Source: Anammoximicrobium sp964409865
GTDB taxonomy: Bacteria; Planctomycetota; Planctomycetia; Pirellulales; Pirellulaceae
Length of the DNA stretch: 11,707 bases
Reading direction: 5' to 3'
Assembly (NCBI GenBank): GCA_964409865.1
Contig: CAYPGE010000301.1
Location: 1 to 11,707, forward strand
The notes beneath the pieces are model-generated. The model saw only the letters and a list, made by a program, of their open reading frames with translations. It did not search any database and was not told the DNA's origin. The translations under genes were made by a program, and so were the position numbers. This document shows, piece after piece, positions 6,846-11,707 of the stretch (the first letter of the stretch is position 1; each line of letters starts with the position of its first letter).

Positions 6846-7961
6846 ATGCTCACAAGCTTTGCCCGATCCAGAACGAATCGTCCCATGTCCACTGACTCAG
6901 CCACGATCGCCCGCCGCAGCACGAGCATGGTGCTCGGCCTTCTCGTGCGCCGTTGCTGGTGTACGCTGTGGCTGTTGGCCGCTGGGTGCGCAGCGGTGGC
7001 GGCGTCTGCAGTGGCCGCTGGGGCGACGCCGGATGATGCCTCGGATACGGCGCCGCTGTGGAGCTTCGCCTGGGTGACGGACATGCACTTGGACGGCTCG
7101 CGGCAGGAGTACACAGCCGAGGCGTTTCGCCAACTCCGCACCGAATGGAAACCGCATTTCGTCCTGGTGACCGGCGACAACAACGCGCAGCCGGCCCCGC
7201 CCGCCGATCCCGCCCAGCCCGAGCCGCTCGGTTTGCGGCGCCAGCGGTTTCTCCGCGCATTCTTGGACGAGCAGCTGCAACTGCCGTATGCGATCATCCC
7301 CGGCGACAACTGGCCGCAGGACTTCGATCGGGTGTTCGGTCCCAAGCAATACAGTTTCGACTGCGGCGGGCTGCACTTCCTGCTGCTGGCGCCGGACCGG
7401 ATCTGGCACGGTTCCAAACTCGAGGGGCTATCGGCTTTCGACGAGCCCACTCGAAACTGGATCGCTGGCGACTTGGATCGCCATCGCCAGCGGCCGACGA
7501 TCGTGGCGATTCACGAACCGATCTATCCGCCCACGTTTCTTGACGCCCGGCCGCTCCACAAAATCATCGCCGAACGTGCCAACGTCGTGGCGGTGCTTCA
7601 GGGCCATTTGCACCGCGAGATGGACTATCGCTCACCGGCCACCGCGTACCTCGTGGGGCCGTCGTTGGGCATGCCTCCCGCGCAAGCCATGAAGTTGGTC
7701 CACGTCCACGCGGACCGCCTTGTTTTCAGGACCCTTGCCTACAACGCGTCCAACGGCCGGTTCGAGCTGCTCGAACGCCGCCAGACGGTCGAGATGGCCG
7801 GGCCCCTGCGCGGCGGGTTGGCGGCTCCGACCGCTCCGCGCTTCGAGATGGCCAACTACGACGCTTTGCCAGCCCGCCCACTGATCCAAGACCCACGATT
7901 GCCCCGCCGGATCGGCGAAATGCTTCAGAACGCCGCCGGCTTCTTCCTGCCGCCTCAGTAG
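6846..7961 (+). CDS. Exported calcineurin-like metallophosphoesterase with altered motif III
   Basis: The 371-residue product belongs to the calcineurin-like phosphoesterases, which use two metal ions to hydrolyse phosphate esters. Motif I is VTDMH (D79, H81), motif II LVTGDNN (G110-D111), the later histidine AIHEP (H223) and the last motif QGHLHRE (H254, H256). Motif III, normally GNH(D/E), reads PGDNW (153-156). A hydrophobic segment (about residues 28-58, ending LAAGCAAVAA) predicts export; C48 could be a poor lipobox cysteine. The start is uncertain: 6846 gives the longest protein, 6885 and 6927 are in frame and closer to the signal segment, and none has a good Shine-Dalgarno. The stop is 15 nt before the next start, so both genes are probably one operon. 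Its substrate is unknown. Confidence 0.85.
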   Translation: MLTSFARSRTNRPMSTDSATIARRSTSMVLGLLVRRCWCTLWLLAAGCAAVAASAVAAGATPDDASDTAPLWSFAWVTDMHLDGSRQEYTAEAFRQLRTEWKPHFVLVTGDNNAQPAPPADPAQPEPLGLRRQRFLRAFLDEQLQLPYAIIPGDNWPQDFDRVFGPKQYSFDCGGLHFLLLAPDRIWHGSKLEGLSAFDEPTRNWIAGDLDRHRQRPTIVAIHEPIYPPTFLDARPLHKIIAERANVVAVLQGHLHREMDYRSPATAYLVGPSLGMPPAQAMKLVHVHADRLVFRTLAYNASNGRFELLERRQTVEMAGPLRGGLAAPTAPRFEMANYDALPARPLIQDPRLPRRIGEMLQNAAGFFLPPQ

Positions 7962-7976
7962 CTGTCTGAGGGAGAC

Positions 7977-9701
7977 ATGACGTCCGAATCACTCCGCCGT
8001 GCAAGCCCGGTCAGGACCGTAGCGCGTCCCCGCAGGCGTCGCGTGTGGCTGTTTCGTGTGGTCGCGATCGGTCTGTCCTTGTTCTCCTTGATCGTTCTGG
8101 AAATCGGCCTGCAAGTCCTGCACTTTGGTTACGACACGCGACTGGTCGTTCCCGTCACCCACGCTGCGGCCCAGGGCACTCACCGCTTGAATCCCCACGC
8201 CGACCGAGCGTATTTCGGGCCCCTGGACGTCGTGGGGCCGGAGCCTCGGCCGTTCCAGTTGCCGAAGCCGAGAGGCCTGTATCGCATCCTGGTCGTCGGC
8301 GGCTCCACGGTGGCTGGGTTTCCGTATCCGTTCGAACTGGCCCTGCCTCGCCAATTGGAAATCGTGCTCCAGCAGCAATCGCCCGACCGGCCGTTTGAGG
8401 TTTTGAACGCGGGGATGACGGCGATCAACACGCACAGCGAAGTGGACGTGGTGCGGCAGGGCTTGACGTGTGAGCCTGATTTGATCGTCGTCCACTCGGG
8501 ACACAACGAGTTCTACGGGCTGGGCGGCGAGGCCTCCACCGCCAGCGGTTTTGCGCCCAGCCTCTATCCGCTGCTGGAGACCTTGCGGCAGCGGCGATTG
8601 TTTCAGCTTGGCGAATCCTGCGTTCGCCGCCCTCGGAAAGTCAACCTGCAGGAAGCTCTGCCCGCCGACATCGCGATCCCGCTGGACGGTCCCGTGGTTG
8701 CCCGCGCTTGCGCGTCCTACGAGGAAAATCTCCGTCGAATGGCGGCATTGGCGACCCAAGCCGGAATTCCCATCCTGCTGACGACCGTGCCCAGCAACCT
8801 TCACGACCAGAGTCCGATGCACTCGCTTGCCCGGCGCGACCTTACCGAGGGGCAACAGCGGGAGCAAGGCGAACGGCAGAAGGCCGCCGCCCGGCATTTC
8901 TCCTACGGGGAATTCGACGCGGCGCTGGCGGCACTGAAGGCGGCCCGCCAACTCGACCCGGCCAGCGCGATCCTGGCCTACCGCGAGGCCCAGTGCCTGG
9001 AGATGCTGGGGCAGCGTCGCGACGCAGCCGACGCCTACCTGTTGGCTGCGGATTTGGATGGCTGCCGGTTTCGAGCGCCCAGTGCCTTCCGGGCGACGGT
9101 TCGACGCGTCGCGTCCGCAGGCCCCCAAACGGTCCTGTTCTGCGACATCGCGGGCCGTCTGGGCGAGCAGTCCGGGCGACTCGTGCCGGGCGAGGACTTC
9201 TTCCTGGAGCATGTACACTACAACCTGGAGGGAACTTGGCGCGTCGCCTTGATCCTGGGGCGGTTCATCCACGAACAAGTCTTGCGCGCCGAGTGGCAAC
9301 CGGCTCGCGTCCCGCAGGAGGAACGTCGAGACGCGTTGCTGGGGATCACACGCCTGGACCATTTGGCGGCGGACACCTTCACCTTGATGGCCGTGCAGGC
9401 CTGGCCGTTGAAGCTCGCGCCGGACAGCGCGGTCCAGGGCGAACGAATCAAGGCACGGCTGCGTCAGGACTATGCGCAGCTTTCGCCCTTGGACCGAGAG
9501 ATCTTCGCCGGTTTGACGTTGGACGACATCCAACAGGACCTGCTGGTCAGCATGGGCAACGGTTATCGGGCCGCGGGCCGGGAGGACCTGGCCCAAGAGA
9601 TGTTTCGCCTGCACCGGCAACGGCGACCCTGGGAGTCCCAAGATCCGAAGCCCGAAATCCAAGGGTCGAAACAAATCCGAAATCCAGAATCTGAAATCTG
9701 A
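7977..9701 (+). CDS. Membrane-anchored SGNH/GDSL-hydrolase-like protein with TPR segment
   Basis: The 574-residue product has an arginine-rich cytoplasmic N-terminus and one transmembrane helix (about 25-47), placing the rest outside the membrane. SGNH blocks can be followed: ILVVGGSTVAG (104-114, nucleophile S110), VLNAGMTAINTHSE (142-155, block II Gly), VVHSGHNEFYG (171-181, block III Asn) and the terminal block FFLEHVHYNLEG (about 408-419, H414 as likely catalytic His). A TPR-like hairpin lies between blocks III and V (about 305-362: YGEFDAALAALKAARQLDP). Relatives include TPR-containing SGNH proteins of planctomycetes and deltaproteobacteria; activity on acyl groups of polysaccharides is plausible but unproved. 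The start has GAGGGAG just upstream and follows the phosphoesterase gene by 15 nt. The last residues (about PKPEIQGSKQIRNPESEI) are encoded by a repeat element and are probably not part of the ancestral protein. Confidence 0.88.
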   Translation: MTSESLRRASPVRTVARPRRRRVWLFRVVAIGLSLFSLIVLEIGLQVLHFGYDTRLVVPVTHAAAQGTHRLNPHADRAYFGPLDVVGPEPRPFQLPKPRGLYRILVVGGSTVAGFPYPFELALPRQLEIVLQQQSPDRPFEVLNAGMTAINTHSEVDVVRQGLTCEPDLIVVHSGHNEFYGLGGEASTASGFAPSLYPLLETLRQRRLFQLGESCVRRPRKVNLQEALPADIAIPLDGPVVARACASYEENLRRMAALATQAGIPILLTTVPSNLHDQSPMHSLARRDLTEGQQREQGERQKAAARHFSYGEFDAALAALKAARQLDPASAILAYREAQCLEMLGQRRDAADAYLLAADLDGCRFRAPSAFRATVRRVASAGPQTVLFCDIAGRLGEQSGRLVPGEDFFLEHVHYNLEGTWRVALILGRFIHEQVLRAEWQPARVPQEERRDALLGITRLDHLAADTFTLMAVQAWPLKLAPDSAVQGERIKARLRQDYAQLSPLDREIFAGLTLDDIQQDLLVSMGNGYRAAGREDLAQEMFRLHRQRRPWESQDPKPEIQGSKQIRNPESEI

Positions 9702-9884
9702 AATCTCAAATCTCAAATCTGAAATCTGAAATCCGAATGACCGAAACAGCGGAGCGTTGCGTCGGATAGCGCGTCTGCTCGGCGCCGAGGCTGCAGCGGG
9801 ATCAATACGAGCGAGCGTCGAGGCGGCTGTCGTTTTGGATTTTGCTATTCGAATTTCGGATTTGTTTCGGATTTCGTGCTTCGG
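9645..9884. repeat. Large inverted repeat element invading the 3' end of the SGNH gene
   Basis: Bases 9667-9683 (cgaaacaaatccgaaat) are the exact reverse complement of 9853-9869. Outside them 9645-9659 (ccgaagcccgaaatc) matches the complement of 9870-9884 with one mismatch; the left arm carries 7 extra bases (9660-9666). The arms enclose about 170 nt including a heptamer array. The left arm lies within the SGNH reading frame, the right arm in the gap before the convergent ThuA-like gene. The composition (CCGAAATCC/GGATTTCGG words) resembles dispersed repeats I associate with planctomycete genomes. Confidence 0.8.
9674..9736 (+). repeat. Heptanucleotide tandem repeat (nine copies of an AATCTGA-like unit)
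   Basis: Nine successive 7-nt units fit AATC(T/C)(G/C)A with little variation: aatccga, aatccag, aatctga, aatctga, aatctca, aatctca, aatctga, aatctga, aatccga. The SGNH stop codon TGA (9699-9701) falls inside the array. A 7-nt unit shifts frame with every copy gained or lost, so the array could change the protein end. Confidence 0.85.
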
Positions 9885-9974
9885 ATTTCGGATTTCAACG
9901 GCTTGCGTTGTGACTGGACTGCCGCGCCAGCGGCCTCGACTTCTTGGCGCACTGCAAGCCGTCGCGTAGAAGCA
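9702..9974. other. Convergent intergenic stretch filled by repeat sequence
   Basis: No gene is supported between the SGNH stop and the ThuA-like stop. The left third is the heptamer array, the right part (9838-9898) is made of GGATTTCGG-type words that form the right arm of the inverted repeat, and the middle shows nothing recognisable. Short plus-strand open frames here lack ribosome binding sites and known domains. Confidence 0.6.
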
Positions 9975-10898
9975 TCACCTGGGCGCCTCCGGCGCCAGCA
10001 CCGGCGCGGGCTGCGGCGACAACTTGGCGGAGGGCGTGGCGTCGGCCTTCAGGTCGCCCAGCGCGTATTGAATGCCGTCCAGGTAGAACTTCAGCAGCGT
10101 CTTGTCCCGGAAGATGTGCCCGCCGTGCCCCAGCGAACAATAAAACATGCGGCCTTTGCCCACTTCCTGGATCCAGGCGATCGGATTGTCCTTGTCCGCA
10201 CGGCCCACCTCGGTGTCCTTGGCGGTCATCTTGCCCAGGTCCATGCTGAGCAGCACGCGCAGTCTCTCGCGCGAGTAGGGTTCCCGCATCTTGTACATTT
10301 CTTCGTTGATCCAAAACCCCTGGCCGCCGAACGCGGCCAGCAGCGGGTGCTGGGGATCGTCCAACCGGACGGCGCAGCGGCCCCAGGGATGGCCGGCGAA
10401 CAGGGCGCCCATCATCGCTGCCCCTTCCGGCCAGTTGTAGAAATTGTCGGTGGACGAGTGGACGCCCACGAGGCCCTTGCCGCCTTTCACAAAGTCCAGC
10501 AGCGCTTCGCGGTGTTTCGGGTTCTCGAACTTCAGCGCGGTGGTGTTGTTGAAGACGATGGCGTCGAACGGGGCCAGCGACGGCGGCTCGAACACCGCCA
10601 TGTCGTCGCTTTCCACGGTCGAAAAGGCCCCCGTCTTCTGGCCCATCAGTTCAAACGCCTTGTTGCCCCAGAGGATGCCGTCCGTGTGTCGAAAACCTTC
10701 GCAGCGATGGAACAGCAACACCTTGCGCGGCTTGGCCGGCGTGGCCGTGGCTTTTTCCGGCAGTGCTTCTTTGATCTTCTGGATATCACCTTCGGACAAA
10801 ATCCGATCGGCCGCCGGTACTCGATGGCAAGCGGCGCACAGGAGCAGCGTGGCGGAAAGCAACAGGGCCAGACGCGGGCAGTGACTCGAAACGAGCAT
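9975..10898 (-). CDS. Exported ThuA-like domain protein
   Basis: The 307-residue product has a signal peptide (hydrophobic 8-23, cleavage likely after VPAA about residue 30) followed by a linker and a ThuA-like (trehalose utilisation, glutamine amidotransferase-like fold) domain from about 58 to 285. Visible family blocks are KVLLFHRCEGFRHT (59-72), FDAIVFNNTTAL (111-122), LLDFVKGGKGLVGVHSSTDNF (133-152), a GHPWG segment (169-173) and VGKGRMFYCSLGHGGHIF near the end. The tail from about 288 is rich in Ala and Pro and looks disordered. ThuA-like proteins are frequent in planctomycetes beside sugar dehydrogenases and cytochromes, where a role in carbohydrate conversion is suspected; no reaction is established for this type. 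The ATG at 10898 has AAGGAG 6 nt upstream. It is transcribed alone, convergent with the SGNH gene. Confidence 0.9.
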   Translation of the reverse strand: MLVSSHCPRLALLLSATLLLCAACHRVPAADRILSEGDIQKIKEALPEKATATPAKPRKVLLFHRCEGFRHTDGILWGNKAFELMGQKTGAFSTVESDDMAVFEPPSLAPFDAIVFNNTTALKFENPKHREALLDFVKGGKGLVGVHSSTDNFYNWPEGAAMMGALFAGHPWGRCAVRLDDPQHPLLAAFGGQGFWINEEMYKMREPYSRERLRVLLSMDLGKMTAKDTEVGRADKDNPIAWIQEVGKGRMFYCSLGHGGHIFRDKTLLKFYLDGIQYALGDLKADATPSAKLSPQPAPVLAPEAPR

Positions 10899-11352
10899 GG
10901 CGTTCTCCTTGTTTCGACGGGGAGTGAGTGAGGATAGGAAAGTCAGGCAGAATTCAATAGAGCACGAGGCCCCGTCACCTGCAAGCAGAGGCGCACCGCA
11001 GACAGCGGTGTTCGTGTGTCACGCACATAAAAACGGCCCGGCAGTTCAGTGCGACGTTCGTCGTGGCCAGAAACAGGAAAAGGCAGCTGACAGAAAGATG
11101 GGGTGACAGAAAAATGATGGAGAAGCAGATCCATGATCCCCGAGATTCTTCATTTTTCTGTCACCCCATCTTTCTGTCAGCCTCTTCGATCTTCCCTGTA
11201 TTCTTCTGCAGCTAGCATTCCGCAGTGTTACGATCAAGACCCCGCAGAGTCCGATCAAAGTCGCCCGATCGATTTAGACGATACAGATTCACAGTCGTTT
11301 GTGGTGCCTCCCATACGTCTGCCGTCGGGCCGTCGCCGGCCACAGGTGCGCT
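10899..11352. other. Divergent intergenic stretch with a MITE-like palindrome
   Basis: This 454-nt gap separates the starts of the ThuA-like gene (minus) and the lipoprotein gene (plus) and should hold both promoters, though I find no clear -35/-10 pair for either. Its main content is the 31-bp inverted repeat at 11086-11181. Open frames running through it on both strands are short, unsupported by ribosome binding sites and partly made of the repeat. Confidence 0.55.
11086..11181. repeat. MITE-like palindrome with 31-bp perfect arms
   Basis: Bases 11087-11117 and 11150-11180 are exact reverse complements (31 bp; 32 with the flanking G/C pair at 11086 and 11181), around a 32-nt centre. Each arm consists of two 16-nt near copies, tgacagaaagatgggg and tgacagaaaaatgatg on the left. 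It lies between divergent promoters, so it is not placed as a terminator. Similar GACAGAAAAATG/CATTTTTCTGTC palindromes are, to my recollection, dispersed in planctomycete genomes; a non-autonomous mobile element is the likeliest reading. Confidence 0.85.
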
Positions 11353-11707
11353 ATGCCATTTCGAGTTTCCGCGATCCGGATTCAACCCGTCGTGATGTCG
11401 CTGCTGCTGGGCGGTTGGACGCTCTTCAGTGCAGGATGCGGCAAGGCAACTCCGCCGCTGGAGAAGGCGGACGCGGAGCCAGCGCCGGCGCTGGCGCCGG
11501 CCGAGCAGGTCCTGCAGCGGATGGTGGCGACTTACCGAGACGCCAAATCTTACAGCGACCAAGCCGTGGTGCGGCTCAAGTACCGGCAGCAGGGCCAGCC
11601 GCTGGAAGACGAAGGCCCGTTCGCAGTCTCCCTGGTGCGTCCCAACAAGCTGTCGCTGCGCGCCTACCAGCTGACACTCCTCAGCGATGGACACCGCCTC
11701 CGCGCGG
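11353..11707 (+). CDS. Putative lipoprotein, LolA/DUF2092-like N-terminal part (cut by window edge)
   Basis: The reading frame opens with ATG at 11353 and stays open for 118 codons to the window edge, so the C-terminus is missing. The N-terminus (MPFRVSAIRIQPVVMSLLLGGWTLFSAGCGKA) is a lipoprotein signal with the probable lipidated cysteine at residue 29 (SAGC). After a short Ala/Pro/Glu-rich linker comes VLQRMVATYRDAKSYSDQAVV (about 56-76), then PFAVSLVRPNKLSLRAYQ and LLSDGHRLRA. This order, a helix with Y-x-x-AKSY followed by beta strands ending in SDG, resembles the LolA-like/DUF2092 fold that in planctomycetes often precedes a thioredoxin-like domain. AGGTG lies about 5 nt before the ATG. 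The family call is tentative because the diagnostic later strands are not visible. Confidence 0.75.
   Translation, partial: MPFRVSAIRIQPVVMSLLLGGWTLFSAGCGKATPPLEKADAEPAPALAPAEQVLQRMVATYRDAKSYSDQAVVRLKYRQQGQPLEDEGPFAVSLVRPNKLSLRAYQLTLLSDGHRLRA

Noticed and set aside
7989..9716. Antisense open frame of 575 codons covering the SGNH gene
   Set aside because: It mirrors a gene whose plus-strand product has clear SGNH, transmembrane and TPR features; the antisense product shows no recognisable domain and starts in the heptamer repeat.
10824..10838. CAACH (C-x-x-C-H) in the N-terminus of the ThuA-like protein, a possible haem c attachment motif
   Set aside because: It lies at residues 21-25, at the end of the hydrophobic signal-peptide core and before the probable cleavage site, with no cytochrome c fold around it. 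A chance match is more likely.

Overview
The window looks like a GC-rich chromosome segment from a planctomycete, most likely of the Pirellulales/Pirellulaceae type. The support is a very large secreted protein that opens with the planctomycete-style sorting motif (RRQLRLESLETRTLLAG) and is built of SdrD B-like and DUF11 domains. A DUF6807 ('PmoA-type') protein, a ThuA-like protein and a membrane-anchored SGNH/TPR protein, all common in that phylum, add to this, as do several palindromic intergenic elements of a kind I associate with planctomycete genomes. No rRNA, tRNA, CRISPR array, integrase or transposase gene is visible.

Layout. Positions 1-423 (minus) hold the N-terminal part of an AAA-like P-loop ATPase that runs off the left edge; a sigma70-like promoter lies behind it. 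Positions 784-4950 (plus) encode a 1388-residue exported adhesin- or stalk-like protein whose core is six DUF11 repeats with an exact 124-residue (372-bp) period. It converges on a minus-strand pair, a nitroreductase (5171-5695) and a DUF6807 protein (5778-6698). A palindrome (5020-5110) lies in the convergent gap and a 21-bp-stem hairpin (5720-5771) lies between the two minus-strand genes. Positions 6846-9701 (plus) are a two-gene unit with a 15-nt gap: an exported calcineurin-like metallophosphoesterase with an altered third motif, and a membrane-anchored SGNH-hydrolase-like protein with a TPR segment. The last codons of the second gene run into a repeat element (9645-9884). Position 9975-10898 (minus) is an exported ThuA-like protein. 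A near-perfect MITE-like palindrome (11086-11181) sits in the following divergent gap. Positions 11353-11707 (plus) are the start of a lipoprotein, probably LolA/DUF2092-like, cut by the right edge.

How the parts fit. Most genes encode proteins acting at or outside the cytoplasmic membrane: a giant surface protein, a phosphoesterase, an SGNH-type enzyme, DUF6807 and ThuA proteins linked by family to carbohydrate metabolism, and a lipoprotein. This is compatible with the polysaccharide-centred life of planctomycetes, but the only convincing operon is 6846-9701. I see no new multigene defence or mobile system. The most unusual signals are the strictly periodic repeat protein, the four different palindromic elements in four of the six gaps between genes, and the capture of one of these elements as the C-terminus of a protein.
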